A stretch of 64,000 bases of DNA, from the NCBI GenBank assembly GCA_022605405.1, contig JABYQQ010000010.1:558001-622000 (forward strand), read 5' to 3'. The DNA is from Earliella scabrosa (lineage: Eukaryota; Basidiomycota; Agaricomycetes; Polyporales; Polyporaceae). A program made the translations under genes and the position numbers. Positions 44,717 to 56,421 of this stretch are shown piece after piece. Position 1 is the first letter of the stretch. Each line of letters starts with the position of its first letter. Below the pieces are notes generated by a model. It had not been told where the DNA came from and ran no database searches. It worked only from the letters and a program-made list of their open reading frames with translations.

Positions 44717-47079
44717 CTAGAGCAGTTTGGATGCACGGAGGTGTTCGCGAAGGACCATATCTTTCACTGTGAGAGGTCAAGGTGTTAGCTGAGAGTATAT
44801 CTAGACACCCAGGATGTACGCACCCGCAGCGATAATACCTCCAGTGGTGGTGGTGTCCTGTCGACGCTGAGAAAGCAGCTCAAAGGCAATTCATGGATGG
44901 CACTCACTGTAACAGATGTACAGAAGCCGTAGAACTTGCGTGGTATAGGAGAGTGTTCACGATGAATAGCACTGAATTTGCTCCGGAAGTCTGGGGGAGA
45001 GGAAAACATTAAACAATGACGTGCATACAAATACAGAGGGCTTACATTTCTGCGCGACCTCGGGATCGTTCGCTCGCTCTCCGAAGCTACGCACATACTT
45101 GGCCAGCCGGACGCCGGATTTCAGCTTGGACTCAAGAATGTCGCACTTGTTGAGGAAGAGGACCAGGTCGACCTTGGCGAGCAGCTTGTTGGAGCATACT
45201 TCCTTCCACAGGAGTACACTGTCCTCCTGTAGTTGACTATGAGGATACACGCATGGTATAGATCGTTACTGTGCGTACGAACCAGTCGGTTGACGCTCCT
45301 GTCCTCGGCGAGGACTTGATCGAAGGCGGATATTGGCGCAAGGAATATTATCGCTAGCAATGACATGTTCGACCAATGGACACATGACGGGCTGGCGCCG
45401 AGGACTCACCATTCACTGGAAAAAGCGAGGACGCGAGAGTCAGATAGGGTGTTCCAAACCGTGCAGGTCAGTACGACGCACCATCATCGAAGAACGGCAC
45501 CCAGGTCGCTGACGCAGGGACGTTAGCATCCGCCGTCATCGATATGACAATACAGGATACTCACGCCGCTGATGTAACCCGCATCAGCAAAACAGCGCGG
45601 AGGAAGAGAGCGAGTGGTCCTGACCTGTGAACGTGACCCTCCGACGTCAATGATACGCCATTCTGTGCCCCGCTCATCGCCAGCTTCCATGTGAAAGCTG
45701 TATTCGGATACACCAACGGTCTTGAGACGGGCTTTCAGGACGTCGTCTGACATGTTACGTTAGTGGATCAACCGAAGTCCGCGGGACCAGGGTCGTCAAT
45801 TGACTCACCGTCAGAAGGGAAGTACTGGAGGGAGGTCACCCGGTCAATGTCATTCAGATAGCTACGTCTATTCAGCCCAAGAAGCCCGCACAGGTATGGA
45901 GGACACTCACAACCCGGGACTCTCTTCCAGCCGGATCTTCCGCCGCCGCAGGATCTGCCGCACTACGCCGTCGTTCCAGAGGGCATTGATGTCGGGTCGA
46001 CAGTGGTGTAGCACCGCTTGGGACTCGTCCAGCGTTTCCTGACCCGTCGTGCCGGCGGATTGAGGGCGACCAGAACTGCGCAGCTTCCATTGTGTGCCAG
46101 GTCGTACGAAGACCTCCTTGTCTCGGAAGGCATGTTGGGGAGGTTGCGGAGCGCCCCAGTGATGCGGCACGTTGCCGTTCACGCTGTTACTTCCGCCGTA
46201 GCCGAGAGTCGTCGCCTCACTCTCATTCGGTGGTACCAGCTTGGCTATGAGCAGAGACTCCACATGCCGTAAAGGGTACAGCCGTCGGCGGAGTTCTTCC
46301 AGATGCGGCGGAAGAGCGACGTGGCTCTCAGACTCGGAGTCAGAGTCCGGATCCGAAGTGTAGGGTGTAGAAGGGTAGACGTCGCGTCTCCGGATGTCGT
46401 TGAGAGTATCCAGGATGGTGTGGATTGAGCGGACGATGTTGAGTTGGATAACCGCACGCCAAAGGATGCGTTCCTCACGGAAGGCATTGGGGGTATACAA
46501 TCTCTGAAATTCTGGAGAGACGGGTTAGTATTGGAGAGCAGTAGGTAGTCGCGGGATATGCGCGGATGGCTGAGCGGCCCACGGAAGCAAGGGTATAGAG
46601 CGGAACAGTTGAGCAGCATCTCGTGTGTAGATGTGCGGGTCGATCATCCGGTTCGCCGATGGATGGAAAGAAGACTTCGACGGAACGAGTTGGAGGGAGG
46701 GGGGAATATTCAAGGATGGAGGATTTACACCCGTGGGGGCACGCACCAGTCTACCGCGCTAAATTCATGAGGAGATGACTCACGGCGGAGGGTGGTGGAT
46801 TTGCCTGAAGAAAGAGGGATTGATATGGGGTCTAGAGACGCGTCTAAACACACGGAACGGACCTGATTCGCTCTGGCCGAGGAGGAGCAGACGGACAAGC
46901 TTATGTTTCTTGCGCTGCTGTTTCTCGAGACGGATGGCCTCGTCTATGGCGTGGCTGACGCGTTTGGCAGCTTCCTCCTCGGCGATGCGTGAGGCCTTCT
47001 CCTCCTCGGTCTCGTCTATGGGCGGTCTGAGGGCGGCAGAGAGCGGGTCGCGGTCTGGGGGGTCGCGGGAGACGGGCAT
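44717..47079 (-). CDS. Non-canonical G-protein alpha subunit
   Basis: GTP-binding alpha subunit of a heterotrimeric G protein, atypical. Exon 1 (47079-46863) encodes an acidic/basic helix and LVRLLLLGQSES; exon 2 is only 21 bases (46804-46784) and supplies GKSTTLR of the P-loop; exon 3 from 46511 gives FQRLYTPNAFREERILWRAV. The helical domain carries an extra segment of roughly 80 residues (from RRRDVYPSTPYTSDPDSDSE to GTTGQETLDE). Switch I keeps ARLKTVGVSEYSF; switch II is IIDVGGSRSQ, where canonical subunits have DVGGQ, so the catalytic Gln is Ser (codon 45634-45636). NKCD (FLNKCDILESKL) and TSVTDT (for TCATDT) follow. The end is VKDMVLREHLRASKLL, stop 44717. There is no MGxxxS/Cys start for myristoylation or palmitoylation. 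It resembles the expanded extra G-alpha group of Agaricomycetes; activity and partner are unknown. Confidence 0.85.
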
Positions 47080-47946
47080 GGAGGATGCGGGGACACACGA
47101 GCGCGAGCGGGGGAGGAGATGAGGGCGAAGGGCGAGGAGTAGATGCGGAGAGCGAAAAGATGACAGACATATGAACGCTCGCTGCAAGAAACCCGGGCTA
47201 AGGAGGCGCCTGTGTCGCGACCGTAGGGGAGCGCCCAACGCGTCCGTCTTCCGATCCGGGCGCTCTGGCTGGAATTTCACCTTCGCTCAAACCCTCTCCG
47301 CAATCAACGCACCGCCTCGCTGCCAGACACCCACCAACACATCCATCTCTCTCCCAGCCCAACCCTCTCTCGCCGTCCGTGTCGCCATGCGAGCTCGCTA
47401 CGCCCGCCGCAGCCTGCCCATCGCATCCTCGTACCCTTGGGTACGCACCACCACTAGCTCTATCCCTGCCGCTCGCAAGCCCCTCCGCTGATCGCTTCTG
47501 ATCGCTGCTGCGTCTGCGCGTGCATGTGAGAACCACGGACGGGCATGCACCTGCAGGTCGCCCAGCGTCCGGCATTCTCCTCAGTGCCCCAAGTAAGTAC
47601 CGGCCCAGAGGTTACTTATTGTCGTAAGTAGCCTCACGAGGCGTGCCTGTTCGTCAGGCACCGAAGCCTCCTGAAAACCTTATTTGGTCGCTCACTCTCC
47701 TTGGTGGCGGCTCCTCCGCCGCGAGGCCAGGCCCGTTCTATCAGGAGCACCCACTTGCACACTTGTGACACAGCCTCTCTCCCCCTGGGAACGTCCAGGA
47801 ACCACTGGCTCTACTGGCAGCGGTGATGCAGATACAGCTGTCTGGTTGCCTCACACACGCACTCATCCTGATGGCAAGTAACTAGCGGATAGGTTACATT
47901 GGGAGCTTCCACTTTCTGAACACTTATATACGTCGTGCCAAGCCAT
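47080..47946. other. Intergenic between G-alpha and tRNA-Arg
   Basis: G-alpha promoter on the left and tRNA 5' flank on the right. GC-rich; no gene supported. Confidence 0.5.
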
Positions 47947-48055
47947 GGCTACCTGGCGCAATGGTAGCGCGTTTGGCTTCGATCGCCAGCGGCTATCTCC
48001 GTGGTCACGTGACCGGCCGACCAAAAGGCTGCAGGTTCGAGTCCTGCGGTGGTCA
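47947..48055 (+). tRNA. tRNA-Arg(TCG) with a 37-base intron
   Basis: Acceptor GGCTACC pairs with GGTGGTC (G-U allowed), D-arm GCGC/GCGC, anticodon stem TTTGG/CCAAA, loop CTTCGA-A with TCG at 47979-47981, T-arm GCAGG-TTCGAGT-CCTGC. The intron, 47983-48019, sits at the canonical position after base 37. All arms pair, so it should be functional. Its body closely resembles the tRNA-Arg(ACG) at 21523-21621. Confidence 0.9.
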
Positions 48056-48327
48056 TTCTTTTTCACAGTGCTCTCGACTACTCTGTCTGCGTTGCAACCA
48101 GCACACTGCCCGTATGTACTGTACATACTACATAGTACTTACCCCTCATGGCGATGGCATTGGTCAGGTGCTTATGATAACCTCATTCAGACCTCATCAT
48201 CGAGGTACAGCCTCCGGAAATGGTACTAGCCAACGACGATCACCGGCGGGCATTTACCGAGACGATAATCTCTCTGTGTTCAGCAAGACATGGTAACACA
48301 TCCGGACCTTCGCACTGCGGAAGAGAT
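48056..48327. other. Downstream flank of tRNA-Arg(TCG)
   Basis: Begins with TTCTTTTTC just after the tRNA, a pol III terminator-like T run. Nothing else seen. Confidence 0.5.
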
Positions 48328-48908
48328 CTACACATGGTGCCTGTGAACATGTTCCCAGCGGAGTGCGGGGGGCGTAGAACACCGAGCAACAATGAAGGCA
48401 CCACGGCCATCCTTGAAGATCAAGGCGACCATATCACCGTCGCCCGCACACCGAACAAATGTCGATGGCAGGAGACGGTTGCGAAAGTCGACAGGGACTG
48501 ATGTCATGATACTCAATTCTGAGTGTATGTTACGTGCCGCCGGCGTGCGTGTCTGCAAGTACGCATGTGAGCAGTGTGAGAGCTTGAATGCCTGCACGCA
48601 ACACACATAGGTACAGGCACGCACCCGCAGCTGGCATGAGGTTGTACTCACTCTCGCACCATACGAGCGCACCGCCACACTCACGGTCGTATATCCCACC
48701 GTTGTCGGGGATCGGGTCGAAAGTGAAACGAATGCGCCGGCGGGAGGAGGGCAAGGCACCACCAGTCTGCCAGTTTTTCGTGTGCTGGTTCCCCAGGTTC
48801 CCATCGTCTGACGGGCTTGGGCTCCTCCCCACCACGCATACGTGGCAGCGCCGAGAGACGCAGGTTCGTCAGAATACCGCCGGCGAGGGAGATGCAGCCA
48901 GCAGACAT
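48328..48908 (-). CDS. Putative small gene, 5' end unresolved
   Basis: I do not recognise this gene. Two exons can be supported: one containing DDGNLGNQHTKNWQTGG, RRRIRFTFDPIPDNGG and IYDRECGGALVWCE that ends at a strong GTGAGT donor (exon end 48652), and one from 48497 that reads, in phase, IPVDFRNRLLPSTFVRCAGD, GDMVALIFKDGRGAFIVARC and ends HVHRHHV at 48328. The joined piece is about 108 residues of a mixed beta-like protein. Upstream, MSAGCISLAGGILTNLRLSA from the ATG at 48908 may be the start, but the intron needed would be only 25-34 bases. Coding-like fragments reach to an ATG at 49383 (TKLRGVRSQVFECPDNVTG), so the gene could be longer, or decayed. Confidence 0.4.
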
Positions 48909-49719
48909 AGATTGTGGCTGTGACCTGCACATATGGAAGCAGAAGAGAGCCTCGTGCTCGCTCCTCCGTTTCGCGTTTCAGCGTATACCCGAGTGTTTAT
49001 TCGGTCTACCGTCTTACAGTGGTCGCGGGAGTGAGCTCGGTTGTGGGTTGCCTATTGATGCAGGTCTCGAAGATTGCACAACGGACAGTAGAATTCGGAG
49101 AATTGTAGAGCACTCGTGTCGTGCCACGTCCTATGCAAGAAATGAATCAATGCAGATGTGGGACTACCGGCGGCGCACAAGACCTGCTGCATGTGAGATG
49201 CGTCCAAGCCCTCACAACAATCCAACACGCACCACGAGGACCCGCCGGCGCACCCCACAAGCCCACCAACACGCTCACAACCTGACTCGCAAATCGCATC
49301 CCGATTCGGTCGCTGCAGAAGCATCCAGTTACGTTATCAGGGCACTCGAACACCTGAGATCGGACGCCGCGGAGTTTCGTCATCCAGCGGTAGGGTCAGC
49401 GGACATGAAGGCAATGGCGTCTTCTTTGGAGAGAGCTCGGAGACCACAAGGCTAACCGCGCTCAATAGTTACGGCGTACCTGTCCTGCAGAGCGATGTTC
49501 CGAAGCGTGTAAGCGCGTCTCGCGCCTGCCAGGCCTTTGTGTTGCAACGGCATATATCGAGCCGGAATGGTACGCCCTGTTCTGATTTTCACTTCCTGCA
49601 TGGACACGACCCCTGATTCTAGAGCACGTAAAACGCCAGAGATATCGCCATTACGACCGTCGAGGGTCCAAACGAGGAAATACAGTCCACTTGCTGTCGG
49701 CACCGCCGCCGCACCGGTA
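48909..49719. other. Unresolved stretch upstream of the putative small gene
   Basis: Contains possible exons on the minus strand (ATG 49383; WHDTSALQFSEFYCPLCNLR near 49130-49055) that I could not join into one frame, and the downstream flank of aspartokinase. Confidence 0.3.
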
Positions 49720-51968
49720 TCAGAACAGCCAGGGCCCCACTGTCAGTGTGCGCAAGGGCAGTAAGTCATGTGTTCAAGAGATGTCGTAAGGATGAATGCG
49801 ACCGCGCACCTCTCCCTCGTTCTCCTTCCGGCTTGATCTGCAGACAGCTCTGATGGATGAGGTTGAGGGCCTTCACAGCGTCGCGCCCATCGATGACGCA
49901 TGAGATGTTGATCTCGTTCGCGCCCTGGCTTATCATCTCGATGTTGACGTTACCCTGGCCGAGCGTGGTGAACATGCGGCCAGAGATACCAATCATGTTG
50001 CGCATCGACTTCCCGACCAGGGAGAGGATGGCCATGTCGCGGCTCACGGTAACCTGTGAGCGGACGTGAGCTTACCCAGTCTCTATGGCAAGGCCCATGA
50101 TCCGACGAAGACATACCGTGCCGCTTTTCTTGAGCTCTCGCACCACACGCTCAAGCACCTTTTTGTCGACGGTCTCCTCGATCGCCATACTGACGTATAC
50201 CTCACTCGTACTGATGAGGTCCACCACGACTCCGTAGCGGTCGAGCGTGCCGAAGATAGAAGCGAGGAAACCATGCGAGACGTTCTTCCTGTTCGAGTTG
50301 ACGTTCAGGACGATGATGTGCTCCTTGATCGTCACCGCCGTCGGCTGCCGTATGTGACTCTGGTGCTTGTCGAACGAGGGCGAGGCAAGGGGTAGGAAGT
50401 TCTTCGCACCAGACGCCGTGGGGATGACAGATGGGTATGATTCCACTCCATTCGTCAGCGCCCCGGCGTCGAAATCAGGGTCCGGATGGATGACGGTTCC
50501 GCCGCCCTTGGGATTCTCGACGTTCTTGATGCGGATAGGGATCTTCCGGCGGATGACCTGCAAATGTGCCTGTGAGCTCTAGAGCATTCATCTGAGCGTA
50601 AGTATTCCGGCAGGTTTACCTGGTCCATGGTGAATGGGTGGACCACCTCACTTCCGTAGTACGTCAACTCGGCCGCCTCTTCCGGAGAGATAATCGGAAT
50701 CAGCCGCGCGGTAGGTACCTTGCGAGGGTCTGCAGTGAAGATACCGTCGACCTCCTTCCAGATCTGTAGCTCCGAGGCACCCAGCCCTGCCGCAAGGAGT
50801 GCTGCGAGTAGATCGGTATATCCGCGGCCAACCTGCCTCAGCAGGGAGCCAGGCACAGGGCCGAAGAACCCTGTGAACAGCCATCAGAACACAACGCATT
50901 GCAAGACTGAGAGCCTCACCTGTCACCACGGGCACTCGATTGCCACACTGCTTGATTCTCTCTGCTACCAGGTCGGCGACTCGGTCATAGAAATCTTGCC
51001 CGAGAGTATCCGACTCTGAGAAATTCTCTCCTTCGGCAAGTGGTATCACGTTCTCTAAGCTCACGAACTCCGCGTCTATGTTCTAGACAAACCTCATGAA
51101 CACAAGGGATCATCAGGTAGAATCAGCGGAAAACGTACTCTATCTCGGAGGACGGCCGTGATTAGTTTGCATCCAAGGCGCTCACCAAAGCCGATGATGC
51201 TGTCTCTTGACCTTGGAGAAATCTCATCTATGACCTTATGTTCCGCATTCCGAGGTAAGCCATAGCCACGCATTGTACCGTGAACAACCATACCTGCGTG
51301 GCAAACAGGAACGACCGAAGTGAATCGCAGTCTCGATCTATCTCGGCCTCCAGATCTTTGAGAATGTCAGGATTGCGCACGGAGGACCGTGCAGCATATA
51401 GATGTTCAGACCGAATGACGTCAACGGTAGTGTTGAATGAGGGTGTTGCTTCGGTGATCGAGGTCATTCCCAAGGATAGAGCAATGGACTCTGACTTGGG
51501 AGAAGATTTCCCTGGGCTTGCGAACGGTGACTGATATTGCGTGAGTCTTGAGAACACGTCCGTGGGGGACATGGTTCCTGGAGTCTCCGAGGGACCATTT
51601 GGACGCTTGAGTGCCTCGCCAGCCGCCCTGAGGAGCAGGTTTGTCGTCCCAAGAGCTTTGGTAGACCCGGAGCGGGCAGAACAGACGATCGCGACTTTGT
51701 GCTGATCGAGATATTCACTGCCATCGGTGAGCGCCAGCAGTTAAGCCGTTTGCGATATAGAGGGAGATCGAGACACGCACGGTATGATGTCCTCTGCAAT
51801 TTTTGATGCGAACTTCCCTACACTCGTTCCTCCGTACTTCTGGACTAGCCACTTGGCTGCGGGATCGATAGTGTTTTGGTGCATGTTGGGAGGTGTGCGA
51901 GGGGCGCTGGAGGAAGACATTGACGAGGACCGTGATGAGGTCGAGGATGGGGTAGATGCGGCAGACAT
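49720..51968 (-). CDS. HOM3: Aspartokinase
   Basis: First enzyme of the aspartate pathway to threonine, methionine and homoserine: ATP-dependent phosphorylation of aspartate. Start MSAASTPSS at 51968, then WLVQKYGGTSVGKFASKIAE (the KxGGTS motif), VAIVCSARSGSTKALGTTNL, VTGFFG-type segment ending PVPGSLLRQVGRGYTDLLAA, WKEVDGIFTADPRKV, ISPEEAAELTYYGSEVVHPF and IPIRIKNVENPKGGGTVI. Two ACT regulatory modules follow (HIIVLNVNSNRKNVSHGFLA and MAILSLVGKSMRNMIGISGR with EINISCVID). After KPEGERGR I see a donor GTGCGC at 49809 and an acceptor before 49739 giving VGPWLF and stop at 49720; without splicing the frame runs to a stop at 49766 with an unrelated tail. The spliced end is preferred. The ACT modules imply threonine feedback control. 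Divergent from the ChAPs gene. Confidence 0.93.
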
Positions 51969-52567
51969 GTCGGGGGCTGACGGTGGAGGAGCGATATTGA
52001 CGTTTATATGCTTCAGGCGTAATGACTCGATCGCCTCTTACACATGATCTCAACCAATCGAACGAGAAGATCGTGCGATTGAATGCGCACCAGTTCACGA
52101 ACTCTTCCGAAGGCAGAAGCCTCAAGGTCTCCAACCGGGTTGTAATGTTATTGACGGAATCGACGAAGCCACGAACTGACGCGCCACGGAACGATTGTTT
52201 CCGAGAGAGCATTTGGCCGTGTTACGCCGACATGGAAGCGCGTTCGGAATAGAATCACACACGCAACATGCTGTCGTCTGTAGTGGAGATGACGAGCACA
52301 CCAGAGACCTAGTGAAGAGTGGATGTATGAAGTGGTCTAACGAGAAGGGTGTGTGCCCCCAAGCGCCCTGATTTTGACTGGATTAGCTGGATTAGACGCG
52401 TTTCTTACCGTGACTTACCCTGGGTAACAAATGGTTGCCCGTCAGTAAGAAAGCTGTGTTACGCCGTAAACGAGACTGGACTACGGTCGGACGCACACGT
52501 CGGTATCCGTCACCGTGTCCTCGGACCTCCAACTCGCGTACCCCGCACTCGCGGCGTCCTCTCTAGC
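51969..52567. other. Divergent promoter region, aspartokinase / ChAPs
   Basis: No gene seen; promoters of both flanking genes. Confidence 0.5.
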
Positions 52568-55414
52568 ATGGCTGACGCGTCCTTCAAGGACGTTCCGGAG
52601 TTATTCGAAGTGCGTGTACGTGCCAGCACATATCCCGGACGCTCACAAACCCCGCCCAGGTCGACCTCGGAGAGTCTCTGAACGCACGGACAGAGAGCCT
52701 ATGTCAGTCGCTATGACCTTCGGTTTCTCCGCATACCTTCTGATGATTGCCTCATGCAGCTACCTTCCGAGAGCTCGGTCCACCTGATCTTGTACATGTC
52801 CTGAAGAGCACGGGGCGGAGCGGGCAGCGAGATGTGAGTCCCTTTCCTCATGACCAGGTACGCCACCGCCTACCATGTTGTAACAGCTCGGCTCGTACCA
52901 CTACGTCTCCGGCGTCGATGCATCCTCTTCTGCTTCCCTCGCGGCCTATATCAACTCCCTCACATACAACATTGAAGACGATTCTGGCTGGTTCACGAAG
53001 GGGACATCATGGAAAGTGAAGAGCGGGTGCTACTGGTGAGTTACATACTGGTCCTATTTGTTCAGCCATATCAAAGTCATATATTCGTAGCTGCTTCAAC
53101 GCCTTCTCGCGCGTTGACGTTCGTGTTGATGTCAAGATCCCCGGAGGTGTGCAGGCATATGTCGTTGACTTGCGCGGTGAGAGGTACGCTTGCTCCGTAT
53201 TCCTAGTGTCCACCATGGTTCTCAAGAAGTGGCAGACACGAAGCTACTCCTGAAATCTGGCAAGAAACGTTCCTGTCCGCCCTCCTACGTGCGATCCTCT
53301 ATTCCGACGATCCCACATACTGGTTGGAAGCCTATCGCAAACTCGATCCTATCACGACACCTGAAGGCGAACTTCGCTTCCTTCAGGCTGCCGAAGCCTT
53401 GTTCATGAAGGGTGAGCAAGTGGTTCTTCTGGCATACGCGTCCTGCGATACATACTTGTTGCACAGGCTGGCAAGTTGGTTCGGATCCCGAGATTCAAGT
53501 GGCCACCGTTGTGTCCAACCATCTCACTGCAGCCATCATGAAGTATTTCGGAGACAGCGGTCGGTACGATTATGCAGCAAACCTGTTCGAGAAGATCACT
53601 GCCAAGGAACCCGAAGTTGCTTCATTACTGGCGAAAAGCTATCTTGGAATGAGTATGTGGCTTCGATGCCTCCCATGCTCACTACTGACGCGGCATTGTA
53701 GACGAGGAAGTGAAGGCTGTCCAGATTATGGCTTCGGCCATCAAGCAAACGCCGCAGTCGTATACTCTTCTCCACGTGCAGTGCGAATTCCTCCGTTCAA
53801 AAGGCAAACACGAGTGGGCACTCAAACTTGCACGACAAGCCGTCAACTGTGCACCAAGCGAGTTCGTAACATGGGAGAAGCTGACTGAATGCTACATTGA
53901 CCTCGGCCAATACGAGAACGTTCGTATAGCTCACTCGAGTCTTGGCTCATAGCATATTAACACGCCTGTGTGCATGCTAAATAGGCGTTGCTTACCCTCA
54001 ACTCATGTCCTATGTTCACCTACAATGGCCGGGACGCTCATAGGAACCTTACTCCTGCTCGTGTGCACCTCCCACCCAAACCTACCATCATGGACATTCT
54101 ACCGGAGCGGATGAAGACAGAAGACGACGAGGTGAGAAGCCTCAGATGTACCGGATCCACCCGAATATAACTTCTTCCTGTTTCACCCTCCAGGCTGACC
54201 CTGCACTCCTCCGTCTCCCCGCACCGGGTCTTCGCGGAACGTGGGCGCGGGCGTACGCGCTGCTCACGCGTCTGGTTTCACAAATCGGTTGGGACGAGCT
54301 TCTCAAGACGAGGAGCTCCGTCTTTGTCATGGAAGAAGAGTACCGGATGCAGAAGGCCCAAGGCGATGTCCAGCCGCAATCCGCCGTCCCGACAAAGGTC
54401 ATCCACGAAGACGGGACGGTCTCCTCCCCAAAGCACGGCGCGTCCCTCCAAGGGAAGGCCGCGGACGACGACGCGTCCACGCGCGGTATGGTCTCACCCA
54501 CACAATCCGCACCCGACGAGGATGTCGAGGGTGAGAAGGGCGATGAGAAATCGGAAACGCTCGTAGCCGCAGCTAACGGCCTCCCGTCGATCCGTGTCAC
54601 TCCAGACAGCGCGAATGAGAACGCGCCCAACGGGCGCGGCGAAACGAAGGAGAACGGGGCGGCGAGCCCCGCCGCGGGCGACTCGCTGGAGAAGCCTGTT
54701 CAGGCGGCTGAAAACCAGGATGGTGATGGCGGGCAGCCGCCAACGCAGGAGCCCTTCTCTTTCAGCAACAAGCGTCTGTGTGAGCGGTGGCTAGATAACC
54801 TGTTCATGGTGCTCTATGAGGTGGGTCTGGTACCGACTGGGCTCCGATCGTCTTCGAGTCCGTATTGAACCCTAACGCCTGTGTTCCATATCAGGACCTG
54901 CGCGTATGGACCATTTTCCGCGCCGAAGTCGCACACTTCAAGACACAGCACGTTGCGTACCGCAAGACCGGCTTGGAGTGGGAGATCTTAGGGGACTTGG
55001 GCGCTCGTCTCCAGCACAAGGAGGAGGCGAAGGAAGCGTACCAACGCTGTCTCGACACCCCACGATACTCCTACAAGCCGTGGTCGAAACTCCTGGATAT
55101 GTATGCTGAGGAAGGCGATCTGCAGCGTTCGCTCCAAGCCGCATTCCGGGTCGCCGCGTACCAGTGGAACGACTACGCTGAGATGACGGTATGTTGACAT
55201 CGTTCTCCATGCGCTGCTTCCTGTGGCTGACCGTACGCGTCTGTAGTATCCGACGCAGATCGCACGTTGTTTCTTCAAGTTGGGCCAGATCCATGGGCAC
55301 GCGAAGCTCCAGTACTCCCTGCTGAGCATGGGGCTACCGGACCCGATCAGAAAAATCATGGAGAGCTACCTGGTGTACGGCCGCACTTTCAAGGTCGAGG
55401 GCTACGACTTCTAA
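52568..55414 (+). CDS. Exomer cargo adaptor, ChAPs family (Chs6/Bch1/Bud7-like)
   Basis: Chs5-Arf1-binding protein, a TPR-rich subunit of exomer, which carries chitin synthase and other cargo from trans-Golgi to the plasma membrane. Start MADASFKDVPELFEV at 52568. Exons then give FRELGPPDLVHVLKSTG, GSYHYVSGVDASSSASLAAY, IEDDSGWFTKGTSWKVKSGC, KIPGGVQAYVVDLRG, SDDPTYWLEAYRKLDPITTP, FGDSGRYDYAANLFEKITAK, HVQCEFLRSKGKHEWALKLA and FVTWEKLTECYIDLGQYEN, all typical TPR-containing ChAPs sequence. A Ser/Glu-rich insert (about 54350-54760) interrupts the second half. The end, YPTQIARCFFKLGQIHGHAK through SYLVYGRTFKVEGYDF, is the very conserved ChAPs C-terminus. A start somewhat upstream is possible, but this one gives the usual short leader. 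Confidence 0.92.
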
Positions 55415-56421
55415 GTTGCCTAACCCCGTCCCCTCCGCCATATTTCGTTGTGCCCCTCCGTCCGTGCCTCGGATTGTTTCTCGGAAATGTAGAGTTGCGT
55501 GTAGTCACCCTTCCCGAGTTTCAGGCGCCGTTCGATATCTTATTCAATACATACTGTTCGCATTGGGAACTCACCACGCAGGTCGTTCCAGCGCCAAGTG
55601 CTCTTCGTCCGACCACGATCCGCCACCAGGTCCGGGAACGAAAGGCCATGGGTACGCGCTGCGTCTAGGATAGCGGCCGCGACGACTCGGCGACGAATTT
55701 GAACGCAAGGCACTGCTAGAATGCCGTATGATGATGTCTGGTGCGTCCGTGGTCCTGATCTATTTCCTTCTTGTTGGTAATGGCGGGCTTTCTCGACGTG
55801 TACCCTTACACAGGCTGTTGTGTGCTACAGTCAGCAAACGTGTGAGGTGAGCGTTGTAACTGCGACAGTGCGACTTGAACCTTACGTATCCGTCCGGTCA
55901 CAAGAGGCTAGTGTTTCCTCCAGCCGACGACCACCATGATTTCCGCCTGGGGGCAACATCGATCTGTGGTGACTCCGACCTGCTATTACTCGTTCAGAGG
56001 TCTCTAGCAGCAGCATCGTCTGCTTTCAACTACAACACGAGTCGTTGAGTGGGTAAGTATGTTGCGGTGCCTCCACTGGCAGGCGCATCAGGCGATCCGT
56101 ACAGCATCATTTGTTCGCAGTCGCAATTCCGTTGGGCGCAAATTCAAACGCGTTCGCTCAAGCTAGCCACCTTGATGCGTCCAAATCGTCGACCATCAAT
56201 CTCGGATTGGCTTTTCATGACGGATGCTGACGGGTCTCTCTTGGCGCGAGGCCAACGTGTAAGTATAAAGGGACGGCGGTGGGACGTAGGGTCGCCCCAT
56301 CTGCTGTGCAGGTCAAGACGTCTTCTTTTCCTCTGTTGCAGTTTCGCTTCTTGTCGTTGTTTTAGTCGACGAGCTCTTTAGCTTCTTTTCTGCCCGAGTT
56401 TTCCACGTTCGTTGTACGATC
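55415..56421. other. Intergenic between ChAPs and secreted-protein genes
   Basis: No gene supported. The right end holds the TATA box and leader of the secreted-protein gene. Confidence 0.5.
56264..56270 (+). promoter_or_regulatory. TATA box of the secreted-protein gene
   Basis: TATAAAG lies about 155 bases upstream of the ATG at 56422. Confidence 0.55.

Noticed and set aside
53300..53560. Possible frameshift in the ChAPs gene
   Set aside because: The frame change is explained by introns with normal GT-AG ends.
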